64,000 nt of DNA from Rugalucina vietnamica (lineage: Eukaryota > Mollusca > Bivalvia > Lucinida > Lucinidae). A program made the translations under genes and the position numbers. This document shows positions 44,801 through 55,110 of this stretch, piece after piece. The stretch's first letter is position 1. Each line of letters starts with the position of its first letter. The notes beneath the pieces are model-generated. The model saw only the letters and a list, made by a program, of their open reading frames with translations. It did not search any database and had not been told where the DNA came from. The stretch lies in the NCBI GenBank assembly GCA_964017185.1, contig OZ024874.1, positions 49,504,856-49,568,855 of the forward strand, read 5' to 3'.

Positions 44801-47800
44801 TTTTGCTAACATCTTTAACAGATCTATCCATCTAGTATCAGCAGCTGACAATGACATAAACCAAGTAGGCAATGAAAGTTGCCTAATCATTGCAAAAATA
44901 TCTTTCTTGCGCATTTCTAAATAGGCGGGTGAATTTCTCAGTTGACGAAATATATAATAGCCTTCATCAAGGTTTACAAGTTTGTCCAAATAGTTTGCAT
45001 CTCTAGCTTCAGCTGCAGTTATTTTTTGACCTCGCTTTTTACATCTTCTGACAGCCAAGTTGACTTTATCACTGATTTGTTTCATCTGTAGTTTTTTGTG
45101 TTTGAAGAATATATTTGGAACTGACTGTGCAGCTCTCCTGTCAACACTTCTCAATTCCCATTTAACAATGTCACTATAATGAACTGGAACAATTCTCTCT
45201 TCCTTACTGGGTGGTGTTTGTCCACAGAATATAGATGGGAAGCACAAATATTCTGCATCTTTATCATTATATAGACTTAAAGGATGTTGTCCTTCTCCTG
45301 GTGCAAAAGTAAAAACTTTGTCACACTTATTGTCAATATCAGCATCATCCACTAATGTATCTATATTGCCAACATGGTCATTAGCATCTATCTCACTGTA
45401 ATTATCAGAATCATAATCAGTTGGGGCATCAGATTCCTTTTTACTTGAGATTTCTTCCTGCTTTTCATTATCCATACTATGTTTGTGATTTGTTTGTTCT
45501 CTTGAAACTCCTAAAAATTCTCTGACTGTTTCCTCTGCACTTTCATTAACTTCCCGAAACCAGTCATCATCAATTACTATGCCAGAGTTCTTGTATAGCT
45601 TGCTGTTGTTCATAAGCCAATGCAGAGCAGTCAAAACTCTTAATGGTCTTACATTTTCTTTAAAGTCAACGGTTTTATAGGAAAGTTTCTTTTTCAGCTG
45701 AATAGCAACTGTAAAGTTTTCATCCATTGGCCTTGGCAGACAGTGTATTGTAGGCTGAATATCAACAGGTACATTAATTACATTCCCTTTCAAGGAGTAC
45801 TGGCCACCACGTGGCAATTCTCTTATCTGCATAAATGGAATACGCAGTGCTATTAACCTTTCTTCTAACTGATGTAAGTTTAACTCTGGTGGCTTGATTG
45901 GCCATTTCATGCCATTAGTTACTGATAGCTTTGGAATTTTACTATCTCTTAAGGCACTTAGGCAAGTATGACATATCCATTCTTCATTATTGACAGATAT
46001 AAAGTCTGTACAATGCTGTCGTTTACTTTCTGCTGAAATATGGACATTCATTAACTTAGAAACACTTTTCCTGAACCATGTCTGGTGACAACATGAACAA
46101 ACATACAAAGGTCCAATAGAAATATCTGAATGAAATTGTTTGATAGCCTCTTCAATAGTTTTTAAGTCTTTCTTGTGTGTTTTTGGAAAATTATCTGTGT
46201 CATGCTTATATCTTTTTCTAGGAGTAGTGACTTCTGAAGTGTCGTCAAATTTTCTTTTTTCCTGCCTTACTTGCTGCTTCTTGATTCTCTCACATTCACG
46301 AACATAAGCATTTTCTCTTGCCTTCTTTTTTGATATATTCTGGTATGCTTTCTCCTTTGTTTTAAACGCCTGATTTTCTCTTGCTAACTGTTTTGATTCT
46401 TTCTGATACACAGTTTCTTTTGTCTTAAAACTAGGATCCTTTCTTGCAAATTGCTTTGATTCTTTCTGATACACAATCTCTTTCGTCTTAAAACTAGGAT
46501 CTTTTCTTGCAGATTGCTTTGATTCTCTTTCTCTTGTTTGAAACATCAGGTCTTTTCTTGCAGATCGCTTTGATTCTTTCTGATACACAATCTCTTTTGT
46601 CTTAAAACTAGGATCTTTTCTTGCACATTGCTTTGATTCTCTTTCTCTTGTTTGAAACATCAGGTCTTTTCTTGCAGATCGCTTTGATTCTTTCTGATAC
46701 ACAATCTCTTTTGTCTTAAAACTAGGATCTTTTCTTGCACATTGCTTTGATTCTTTCTGATACACAATCTCTTTTGTCTTAAAACTAGGATCTTTTCTTG
46801 CACATTGCTTTGATTCTTTCTGAAACACAATCTCTTTTGTCTTAAAACTAGGGTCTTTTCTTGAACATTGCTTTGATTCTTTCTGATACACAATCTCTTT
46901 CGTCTTAAAACTAGGATCTTTTCTTGCAGATTGCTTTGATTCTTTCTGATACACAGTTTCTTTAGCCTTAAAACTAGGATTTTTTCTGGCTGATTGCTTT
47001 GATTCTCTTTCTCTTGTTTGAAATGCTTCATTTTGTCTACATTTTCTTTTGTAATTTTTATAATATTCAGTGCGATGCTTAAACTTACTGTTCTTTAATT
47101 CTTTCTTTGATTCTTTAATTAATGTGTTTGATGCATTACTGGATATGTTTTGTACTTTATTTTGTGCTTTGTTAGCTTGTTTCAATCTTTGATCCTTGAA
47201 GTAGGCTTCCATATTACTATTCATTTTACTTTTACAGCTCTGTGGTTCTTCAGTCTTCTTGATTTTGATAGGCAAAAAGTCAAACTGCAAGTTGGTGTCT
47301 AGATTTAAACTGTCATAGAATGCATACATGTATGTAACTAGATCATCAATACTTGAGAAAGTTATCAAACAAGATGACCCATCATTTGAAGACAGTCCAT
47401 TGTCACCATGGGAATGAGAATCAAAAAATATATACATGCCATCCTCTTTAAATACAGCAGAACATATGGCCCCAATAGTTATAAGACCTGATGATACAGA
47501 CATGAAGGCTAGCTGTAAGGTATCATGAAGTGTTGGCAAACCAATATTTTGGGTATCAATAAGAGGGCCACACACAATAGGCAGTTTTTCTAATGTAAAT
47601 TTTCCTATCTCAACTTCAAAATCATAAGGGATTTCATCTAAGCTCAGCAGACGATGATCAAAATTTCCATCTGATTTCAATCCGCTGATAACAGTTTGAT
47701 AGAGAGCATCTCCTTCACATAGCACTTTATCTAGTATCTGGCTATTATCTACATCATGACATAGTGAGTATGACAGCATACATAATGCATTGCATGTGCA

Positions 47801-48514
47801 CTGAAATCCTCTTGAGTGCAGAGAAAATCTATCATCATTCTGGTGGAAACTTCCAAAGACCAAATTACCTGCATTCCAAAGCCGTTCAGACAATCTTACT
47901 GCTTGATAACATACCAAATCATTATTTACACATGTTTTTGCAGAATCATTGTTGAAATGATGCTGAGCTATAACATTTTTAACATGCTCTGTATGTTCTG
48001 TATGCTGTTTGAGCATTGTATTTTCAAGAAAAGAGGCTATATTCTCTGCATTTTCTATATTCTCTTTGTCTTTATATGATTTTTCTATGACTCTTGATTG
48101 ATATTCAGCATTAACATCAGGAAAAGTTTCGAGGATAACTGTTTCGAAATCTGACCGTACACTTGAGCTAACATTTTCTATTAGCTTGTTGAGATCAATA
48201 ATTGCCTGTTTAAACTGACTAATATCAGTATCCATACTATCAGATTTGCTGTCACATGATTTTTTCAAATTTCCTTTCAAATATCCTTTCTCAGTGACAA
48301 GGTTAACTGAACCTTGCACTATGTCTTCTTTTTCTGTTTTTAATGAGGCCAGCTCCTCAGTCACGTCATGTAAGTTGTCCCTGTTTTCTGTTTTTAACGA
48401 GGCCAGCTCCTCAGTCATACATAAATCATACTTACCTCTTTCACTTACCTCCCTACTGGCATTCACATTTCCCCTCTTCACTGCAGCTTTCTTCCAATCT
48501 TTTCTTCTAGGCAT
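41750..48514 (-). CDS. Helentron Rep/helicase with N-terminal C76-like protease
   Basis: A 2254-residue rolling-circle transposase. In order: a coiled coil with a duplicated TEELASLKTE motif (~34-62); a papain-fold protease-like region with RGFQCTCNAL (Cys239) and FFDSHSHG (Asp365, His367), the Cys and D-x-H pattern of herpesvirus-tegument (C76) deubiquitinases; a 21-residue Lys-rich repeat array (~490-712); a CSCC..CHTC zinc-binding/DUF6570-like part (~805-930); the Helitron-type Rep with HUH motif GSPHIHMLVWV (~1310) and two tyrosines in YIVGYISK (~1490); an Asp/Glu-rich linker; and a PIF1 helicase with Walker A GGAGVGKS (~1855) and Walker B IIIDEISMVG (~1945). The frame ends prematurely: helicase motif VI and the EEP nuclease are missing, so the element is probably inactive. 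A possible splice acceptor (TTTTCAG) lies just before the ATG. Confidence 0.9.
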   Translation of the reverse strand: MPRRKDWKKAAVKRGNVNASREVSERGKYDLCMTEELASLKTENRDNLHDVTEELASLKTEKEDIVQGSVNLVTEKGYLKGNLKKSCDSKSDSMDTDISQFKQAIIDLNKLIENVSSSVRSDFETVILETFPDVNAEYQSRVIEKSYKDKENIENAENIASFLENTMLKQHTEHTEHVKNVIAQHHFNNDSAKTCVNNDLVCYQAVRLSERLWNAGNLVFGSFHQNDDRFSLHSRGFQCTCNALCMLSYSLCHDVDNSQILDKVLCEGDALYQTVISGLKSDGNFDHRLLSLDEIPYDFEVEIGKFTLEKLPIVCGPLIDTQNIGLPTLHDTLQLAFMSVSSGLITIGAICSAVFKEDGMYIFFDSHSHGDNGLSSNDGSSCLITFSSIDDLVTYMYAFYDSLNLDTNLQFDFLPIKIKKTEEPQSCKSKMNSNMEAYFKDQRLKQANKAQNKVQNISSNASNTLIKESKKELKNSKFKHRTEYYKNYKRKCRQNEAFQTRERESKQSARKNPSFKAKETVYQKESKQSARKDPSFKTKEIVYQKESKQCSRKDPSFKTKEIVFQKESKQCARKDPSFKTKEIVYQKESKQCARKDPSFKTKEIVYQKESKRSARKDLMFQTRERESKQCARKDPSFKTKEIVYQKESKRSARKDLMFQTRERESKQSARKDPSFKTKEIVYQKESKQFARKDPSFKTKETVYQKESKQLARENQAFKTKEKAYQNISKKKARENAYVRECERIKKQQVRQEKRKFDDTSEVTTPRKRYKHDTDNFPKTHKKDLKTIEEAIKQFHSDISIGPLYVCSCCHQTWFRKSVSKLMNVHISAESKRQHCTDFISVNNEEWICHTCLSALRDSKIPKLSVTNGMKWPIKPPELNLHQLEERLIALRIPFMQIRELPRGGQYSLKGNVINVPVDIQPTIHCLPRPMDENFTVAIQLKKKLSYKTVDFKENVRPLRVLTALHWLMNNSKLYKNSGIVIDDDWFREVNESAEETVREFLGVSREQTNHKHSMDNEKQEEISSKKESDAPTDYDSDNYSEIDANDHVGNIDTLVDDADIDNKCDKVFTFAPGEGQHPLSLYNDKDAEYLCFPSIFCGQTPPSKEERIVPVHYSDIVKWELRSVDRRAAQSVPNIFFKHKKLQMKQISDKVNLAVRRCKKRGQKITAAEARDANYLDKLVNLDEGYYIFRQLRNSPAYLEMRKKDIFAMIRQLSLPTWFMSLSAADTRWIDLLKMLAKLNDGIEYSETELEKLTWQEKTKLVQKDPVTCSRYFDHRVQEFLNTILKSSSEPIGKVLDYFYRVEFQQRGSPHIHMLVWVENAPTLETKSEEEIIEFVDGYLTCSSDNEKTANLINLQSHKHSRTCRKKGKPICRFGFPLPPLPKTMLLYPLEENIDKYKKKNVELQKSMNECKENEDMPFEEFLEKIAKMDFEDYICCIRSSLKAPKVFLKRKVKEMRINPFNENILLAWKANLDIQIVLEPYGCASYIVGYISKSQRGMSAQLDAAAKEARRGNLDLKKQVRHIGNVFSNCVEVSAQEAVYLDLQIPLTKCTRDIVFINTSIPEERIFLLKPKAALDELPAESTDVESENVIQRYSKRPRQLGKLCLADYVSKVDVIYPKGNKFSEKVDDTNDDDSFVNSSGDESDDSFDDNNSQSSDLLFEAKNGTKYKNRKVPRVIRYVRYNRKRDPENYFREQLMLFVPWRNEQKDLTGSFGTYEARYNSVQTSLVSKRNEYEHHAEELEIARQMMENEERDYDQIAPNAEQENRETEEEGSAESEKFVCFNPSRVVEQRHYDIGIELQSNCSMPPVETSGILLPDDEYLQLLRSLNLRQREFFNHIVHWIKCKDEPVYAFLTGGAGVGKSVVIRALYQSLFRILNLKDGENPDDKRILLCAYMGFAAFNISGQTICSAFHRKMYQKGTNHLAADELNTFRIKYRHLKIIIIDEISMVGNMTLSFIDTRLQQLMGTKEVFGGLSVIAVGDLYQLKPVGDYLISLDLKKGASSLGRNLWKELFTMYELVDIMRQKDDLAFAQLLNRLRLNKMTEEDKQKLQTRVVDRETGDYPKDALHLFAQNYYVDQHNDTILSQLPGEKYVISCHDSVVSANIPANRHQSLIDKLPKDYGQTGQLKKSLTVVVGMIVVHTANVDVEDGLTNGATGVVKHIDFRWMEGTNRPSIIWVLFDDPRVGRATREKNRKFYNSSIHADWTPVFETQRTFMHNYKTFQRSQFPRVLYRSLLLHLADMSTTWQVGPRY
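46380..47030 (-). repeat. In-frame 63-bp minisatellite coding a Lys-rich array
   Basis: About eleven copies of a 21-residue unit KESKQSARKDPSFKTKEIVY (plus Q) inside the Helentron protein, with some 17-residue variants ending MFQTRERES. The DNA copies are nearly identical (CTTTGATTCTTTCTGATACA recurs), so the array homogenised recently. The overlapping 123-residue minus ORF (46660-47031) is the same array in another frame. Confidence 0.92.
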
Positions 48515-49345
48515 TCTTTACCTGAAAATACACAATTTTGTTTCATTACGAAAGTGTTTTAACAAGAAATTAGCTGCAAGCAAGGTTTTTAATATTCCCT
48601 GACCTGTGACATTATTGCCCTGAAATGCAGTTTTAAATGCTAATGAAAGGAAAATCATGTTCAGTGAATTTATGATTCAGTAGGTGCAATGCCTAAATAT
48701 TCAGTGTGTTGACAAATCTGTACACTTCTTCTTGCACATCATAAACATGTCTGCCACACTTCTTCAAAATATTCAATGATAATTAAAAATTCTACTTCAG
48801 ATTTTTTCAAAATGTATTCCCTTTAGCTTGGGCCAAGTTTCGTTCAAATTGGAACAAAAATGTATATTACATGTTAGCTATACTACAAAAAAATTGCCAG
48901 TAGGGAATAACGGAATGACTCAAAACAGCATATCCCCTCAAACTAGATTTGGGGGTGGGGTGGTGACTACCAATATGTTCTATTACTTTCTTTGAAACAT
49001 ATTTTGTTATACATATGAACATCAGAATTCTTTAAACATTATCATATAATTTGTACATTTAAATGGTACTCAGCAAAGGGTATATACAGGATAAAAAGTC
49101 TGCATTCCAGACCATCTTATCTATGTAATTACAGTTGCAACTTAAATAGTTTGTCTTTACACATTTTTAACAGACCCCTTCAATTTATGATATTTCAATT
49201 AGATATCTATTTCAAAGTAAGTTTTAGAAAAGCTAGCATACTCTTATCCACCTTGTATAAAAAAAAAAACTACATAAATCACATTAGCCCAGACCCAGCT
49301 CAAAAGTTATCACTTGTGTGTACATCAGTTTTCATTGAAAGAACG

Positions 49346-49388
<43 letters not shown>

Positions 49389-49872
49389 TGAGAGAGAGAG
49401 AGAGAGAAAAGAGAGATCAGGTTTCCTATCTGAGATCACTCAATCACTCAAAGAAATGATGCTCATTTTGTGTTGCACTTTCTTTTCTGGTGATATTATA
49501 GACAGGGTTTGGAATCTTATTGTATCAGTTCCAGAGCCTTGCTTCTTCCAATTTTGAACAACTACACAACTTTTTATACTCTAAGATAAAATATTTACAT
49601 TTATTTATTTAAATTGTCATCTATTGATAGACTACTAATATCCATAGAAGCTATTATACAGACTTAGGCATCTTATAGACAAGTCCATGACCATTTATGA
49701 TCTTTTCTTTCTGTAATGAGCATCACCTATATTCAGCTTTAGTCTATAATATACTTGAGTATGTAATAAAATGTACTTTGCCTGATAGGTTATTATTTAA
49801 TTATCATTTCTTGATAAATATGTTTGTAGATTTTCTTCCACATTATATTTCTGCAAACAGCTTTACTCTGAC
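48515..49872. other. Upstream of the Helentron; GA repeat, no gene
   Basis: AT-rich. A GA repeat lies at 49348-49416. It should contain the Helentron promoter and 5' end (minus strand), but no terminus is recognisable. The 102-residue ORF at 49151 runs into the GA repeat and is spurious. Confidence 0.5.
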
Positions 49873-50095
49873 AGTGACAAGGTTATACTGAACCTTGCAC
49901 TTTGTCTTTGTTTTCTGTATTTTAAATGAGGCCAGCTCCTCAGTCACGTCATGTAATTGTCTTTGTTTTCTGTTTTTACAAGGCCAGCTCCTCAGTCAAA
50001 GTAAAACATTGACCTAACTAGTCATACTCAACTTTGTTGTCTTTACATTTCCCTTCTTAGTTCCTCTGATTCTCTTTCCTTTTCTGAAAATATAC
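49873..50095 (-). pseudogene. Duplicate of the Helentron N-terminal exon
   Basis: Resembles 48290-48530: CAGTGACAAGGTTA.ACTGAACC, GAGGCCAGCTCCTCAGTCAC and GTCATGTAA, then a second AGGCCAGCTCCTCAGTCA, ACATTTCCC.TCTT and the TTTTCTGAAAATA.AC segment upstream of the ATG all recur in order. Small deletions break the frame, and the start codon region (CTTTTCTTCTAGGCATTC) is damaged. It is a tandem, decayed copy of the first ~75 codons plus the splice-like region. Confidence 0.75.
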
Positions 50096-50459
50096 AAAAA
50101 GGACTAAAAATCAAACTTCTACAAAACTATTATTCTTTATGGCAATGGCTACCGCTTCTAACAAAGAGGTTTGAATCAGTGACATGTATACAAAGAATAG
50201 TCATCCCCACTTTTTAAGAGATCTCTAACATTTTTTTGAAAAAAAAAAAATGTATGGGATCCGCCATTTGGATTAAAGGTAAAGGTAAGCAATGATCTGG
50301 AACTGGCACAATTAAAACTAAAGTAAATGAAAATAAAATTGAGATCCTTTAAAAGCAGTGAGCATATTAATGAGAAAAGCGATGGGCCATAGTAATACTG
50401 TGACGAAACAATTTTACTAGCAAAAGTCACATAAAATGTAGAGGACTACTTGATAAAGA
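50096..50459. other. No gene recognised
   Basis: Unassigned AT-rich DNA leading into the array at 50460. The 84-residue minus ORF (50176-50430) has no motif. Confidence 0.4.
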
Positions 50460-50690
50460 TTTCTGCAAAAACAAAATTCAAATATCTGCGATTGAACCAG
50501 AAAAATAGCCAATTTCCACTTTTCTCATTATAAGTCCATGGAAACTTCAAGTTGCCATAACAACCAGATTTCTTATTTGACTGAAATAAAAAACACAAAT
50601 TATGTAGAGACTACTGTCAGGAACATGTATACAAAGTACAGGATTCATCCACTTGACAGTTTCTGAGGAGAAGATTTTTGAATTTTTTTT

Positions 50691-50742
<52 letters not shown>

Positions 50743-51810
50743 GCCCTTTATGGGGCCCCAGCAACCAATCGAAATAAAGGATTAGGACAAAACTCACAAG
50801 AAACGTCAAACACTACTAAATAAACATTTCTGCAAAAACAAAATTCAAATGTCTGCTATTTTAGCGGAAAAATAGCCAATTTCCACTTTTCCCATTATAA
50901 GTCTATGGAAATTTTAAGTTGCCATAGCAACCAGAGTTCTTATCCACCTGGAATAAAAAACACAAATTATGTAGAGGACACTATCAGGAACATGTATACA
51001 AAGTACAGGCTTAATCCCCTTGACAGTTTTTGAGAAGAAGATTTTTGAATGTTTTTCGAAATTTTGCCCTATATGGGGCCCCTGCAAACAATCAAAATAA
51101 AGGATTAGGACAAAAGTCACATGAAACGTAGAGGACTACTCAATAAACATTTCTGCAAAAACAAAATTCAAATGTCTGCAATTTTAGCGGAAAAATAGCC
51201 AATTTCCACTTTTCGCATTATAAGTCTATGGAAACTTTAAGTTGCCATAGTAACCAGAGTTCTTATCCGCCTGGAATAAAAAACACAAATTATGTAGAGG
51301 CCACTGTCAGGAACATGTATACAAAGTACAGGCTTAATCCCTTTGACAGTTTCTGAGAAGAAGATTTTTAAATGTTTTTTCCAAATTTTGCCCCATATGG
51401 GGCCCCTGCAACCAATCAAAGTAAAGGATTAGGACAAAAGTCACATGAAACATAGAGGACTACTCAATAAACATTTCTGCAAAAACAAAATTCAAATATC
51501 TCCAACAAGACAGTAAAAACTGGCAATTTTCAGTTTTTTCCATTATAAGTCTATGGGAAGCATAAGTTACCATAGTAACCAGAGTCCTTATCCGATCAAA
51601 ACAAAAAACACAATTATTCTTTCCCCCTACCTGTAGATGGTGTATGTGTAATATGAGAACAATCGGCCCAGCGGTTTCAGAGAAGAAGATCTTTGAAATT
51701 GTGGACGACGGACGGACGGACGGACGGACGACGGACGACGGACGGACGGACGCCGGAGCATGGGTATACTATAAGCTCACCTATGAGCCTTCGGCTCAGG
51801 TGAGCTAATA
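50460..51810. repeat. Tandem array, ~315-360-bp unit, with the same cap as 36160
   Basis: Four starts of AACATTTCTGCAAAAACAAA-type units near 50460, 50822, 51147 and 51472. Shared blocks: GCCAATTTCCACTTTT, TTATAAGTCTATGGAA, CAGGAACATGTATACAAAGT and TATGGGGCCCC. A T-run at 50683-50735 lengthens the first unit. The array ends with GCGGTTTCAGAGAAGAAGAT, a (GGAC)n tail at 51706-51752, and the cap GAGCCTTCGGCTCAGGTGAG (51787-51806), identical to 36137-36156 although the repeat units are unrelated. Confidence 0.9.
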
Positions 51811-52559
51811 ATCGAAACCGTTCCGAGCTCCTTTTCGAGATACCGGCCTTCAAAATAGCTAAATTTGAGAGCGAAAATACATTGACATCCACGTAAAAAG
51901 CGATTTTAGACCCCCTTTTTGATAACTTTCTTGATACATTTAAAAAAAAAAATCCACGGTAGGATTTAAACAAAAAACTGATATGCATTAGAGAAATTCC
52001 TGAACTACAAGTAGATAAGTAGAAAGTCCTTAGTATCCGGATTCATTTTCCTTTTATAAGCATGTGAAGAGAAGTGGCTGTTGCTGAATTCAGTGCGTTT
52101 TATGCGCGACGTCGATTTTGCGCTAAAATCTACGACGCTATTTAGTAATGAATATTGCTAACTGTCGCGCAAATGATGTTTTCCCTGGGGAAAACATGTC
52201 CACAATCTATATTTTGAGCAAAATTAATATTAATTGATATGTTTTTTTTATTTCTGAAGTCCTCAGCATAATGGTATTGACATAGTTTCGTATTCCGAAC
52301 GTAAACTGACGAGAGCAATGACGTTTCGATCGAAAACTGACGTTACGAATGCGACGTAAAATGACGTTTCGACCCTTCCCGTAGATACGAACGCTCATTT
52401 GAGCGCATTCAATCACGTACATCTGGCTTTAAGTATAGATTTAGGTCAAGGAAAATCGTTTACGCCATTGATTTAACGGAAAGGTAATGATGAAAGGTAT
52501 CTAGTAAAACTCTCAGCCATATACAGTACCTTATTAAAAGACTACATGACTTTTTTTAA
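51811..52559. other. No gene; hairpin-MITE scrap and CpG-rich stretch
   Basis: At 52191-52230, GGAAAACATGTCCACAATCT and ATATTTTGAGCAAAA look like the ends of the hairpin MITE with the middle deleted. 52290-52400 is rich in ACGTTTCG/GACGTTAC words. Confidence 0.5.
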
Positions 52560-53345
52560 CTGTACAGCCCGGTTTGTGTCGGGCCTGGTTGGAAACCCAG
52601 ATTGTTGGTTTTTCTTCATGCAAAAACTCTATTGCCTTTTCTAGAAATGGACAGATAGAGACTGACCTCTAAGTAACTGGGCATTCCTGGAAACAAACAT
52701 GGTCGATGACGCAAGATAACTACTTCTACTTCTAACATTTGTACAGGGTCAACTTCAATTTCTTTATGTAAATAATTTACAAGAATGAGACCATAGCTCA
52801 TCGATAAATCTCGTAAAATATGCGGAAAAGAGATTTATATTAACTCTTGACCTACAATCTGCGTTGACGGCGGCAGATGGTTGTTTTCTAATAAAATCGT
52901 ATTGTGCTCGAAAACCAAACCAAAATTCTGACAGACAATACAAACACATTAAGTACCACCTTATTTTCATGTGTTTTTATTTAAAATACTGTATGCTTGT
53001 TTTATTCTTCTTTCCTTTTGATTTCCATTTCTCTACATTGACTGTTTATACTCTCCTGTTTCCATTAAAATTGTATGACGCACTGGATTGCTTCATAATA
53101 ATTCTGCGAACATAACGGCTCTAATTTTCATACTTTCACACACGTGGCTTGTCTTATCCTTCACCGTCCGTTGCACTTACATCTGGTAGAAGCCTCAGTG
53201 GCGTAGTTGTTGAAAAACTCGCTTTGTGAAACAGGACACTTAAGATTATAAACAAATAGACGTTTAACCGATGCCCGATGATAGCAATAAAATGTGAAAT
53301 GGCTGAACCTTTGGGGGCTGAAGACTATGCTGTGCCTAATGTATT
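52560..53345. repeat. Segmental duplication, copy 3 (left part)
   Basis: Begins with a TGAGCC MITE fragment (52560-52613, ACAGCCCGGTTTGTGTCGGG). It then follows copies 1 and 2: GGTCGATGACG, CATTTGTACAGGG.CAA.TTC, ATCTCGTAAAAT..GCGGAAA, ACTCTTGACCTAC (compare 23336-23475 and 30650-30775), TTCCTTTTGAT (23745-23760) and GGGGCTGAAGACTATGCTGT (compare 23999). Similarity stops at about 53345 and appears to resume at 61650. Confidence 0.75.
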
Positions 53346-53423
53346 AAAGTTACACCCACAAATTAGTCATCTAGCTACCCATACCCCCTCTCCCCCAGGG
53401 GGAATTTTCTACCGTGACTATGA

Positions 53424-53830
53424 TTTTCTAAAAGTATATTGAAAAAGCTATCAAACCCTGTTTTCTGCCATCTGGAAGTAGAAGCGTTTGCGTTTTATGC
53501 TATGTTTTAATTATATTACCCTAAATATTCAATTTATAATGGGGGTACACATAGGAAATTGAAGATATATTTATTGATCCTAGACCATTGACCTTTGTAT
53601 CATTTTAATGCTTAGACATAACCCTTTCATCCTATGATAAGTAATGGAAAATATCTAATTTGCATATTCATGAATTTGCATTAAAACATTTAACTGAAAT
53701 ACAAAGAAAGAAATTAAAGCTCAATTATCCCCAAAAACTTAATTTCAGGCCTTAACTATAATTGTGGTTAACTGTTATTGTGCAAATAATACTATCTGAC
53801 AAATTTGTTGACGCCATGGACCTAAAGAAA
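53424..53830 (+). repeat. Left arm of an 8.1-kb inverted repeat
   Basis: Matches the complement of 61150-61543: GATTTTCTxAAAGTATATTG, TGTTTTCTGCC, TCTGGAAGTxGAAGCGTTTG then CGTTTTA.GCTATGTTTT, ATAATGGGGGT, GATAAGTAATGxAAAATATC and TTTGCATATTCATGAAT all occur in the same order. Roughly 75-85% similar by eye. Confidence 0.8.
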
Positions 53831-54039
53831 AATCAATGAAAATGACGAAAATCAAGATTTACCATATTGCCATTTGAAGGGTTTGAGTGGGTTATAGGAT
53901 GTACCTTGCACCCTTAGAACAATTGCTCATGGGTGCCAGTTTGGTCAGAGGATCACTTCAATGCCCATTTGGGTCATGTAAAATCACAGAGTGTTCACCC
54001 CCAGCCCTAATAAGCAGAGGATTATTGTAGTACACCTCT

Positions 54040-55110
54040 ATTACCACATGTATCTTGGCTACTGATAGACCTAGAGAGCGGAAATAGGTATTAAATGATT
54101 GCTTTAGCAATGTTCTATAACCACGAATAAGATACAAAACAAGCTGGCTATCTTAATGCTCAAATATTAAAGAAAAGTTCAGATATTAGTAAAGTAACAG
54201 ATAAAGGAAGGGGGTATACCAACAAAATTGCTGATATCTCAGAAACCAAAAACTCTTAAGAGAGCTGAAATGTGTATCAAATGATTGTTATGATAATGTT
54301 TAATAATCATGTGATAAGATACAGAAAGAATCCTACTTTCTTGGTGTTCAACTATTGATGAGAACATTCAATAGAGAAAAATCACAGAACAATGGAGGGG
54401 TATGTACCTGCAGATATGTTTATTGCTCAGCAACCAAAAGCCAAAGAAAGGTGAAATTGATAACAAATGATTGCTATGATAACATTCTAAAACCCTGAAA
54501 TAAGATACATATATAATCAGACTTTTCTGCAGTTCGAATATTGATGAAATCGTTTAATATTAGAGAAAAATCACAGAAAATGGAGGGGGTATGCCTGGGG
54601 AAACATTTATATCTCAGCAATCACAGAAGAATGGAGGGGGTATACAAACAAAAATGTTAATAACTCAGCAACCAAATGCTATAGAGAGCTGAAATTGGTA
54701 TCAAATGATTGCTATGATAATGTTCTATAACCATGTAACATGATAAATGAGAAATTTGAGTATCTTGTTGTTCGAATTTTGACAAGAACTTTAAAAATTA
54801 GATAAAAATCACAGAAAGGTAGAGGGGATATACCAACGGAAACGTTTATATCTCAAAAACAAAAATCCTATAGAGCTGAAACTGATATCAAATGATTGAT
54901 ATGACAATAATTAATAACCATGTAATAAGATACAGGAAAAATTTGACTATCTTGTCGCCAGAATTTAAGAAAACTTAAGATATAAGAGAAAAAACATAGA
55001 CAAATGAAGGGGATATACCAATAAAATTGACAATATCTCAGCAACCATAAGCTCTAGAGAGCTGAGATTGGTATCAAATGATTGATAGGATCATATTATA
55101 TACACCAAAA
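54040..55110. repeat. Tandem array, ~190-bp unit
   Basis: Six diverged units. The anchor AGAGAGCTGAAATTGGTATC with AAATGATTGCTATGATAATG recurs near 54073, 54258, 54446, 54673, 54862 and 55056. Each unit is preceded by a GGGGGTATACCAACAAAA-like and ATATCTCAGCAACCAAAA-like block. Confidence 0.88.
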
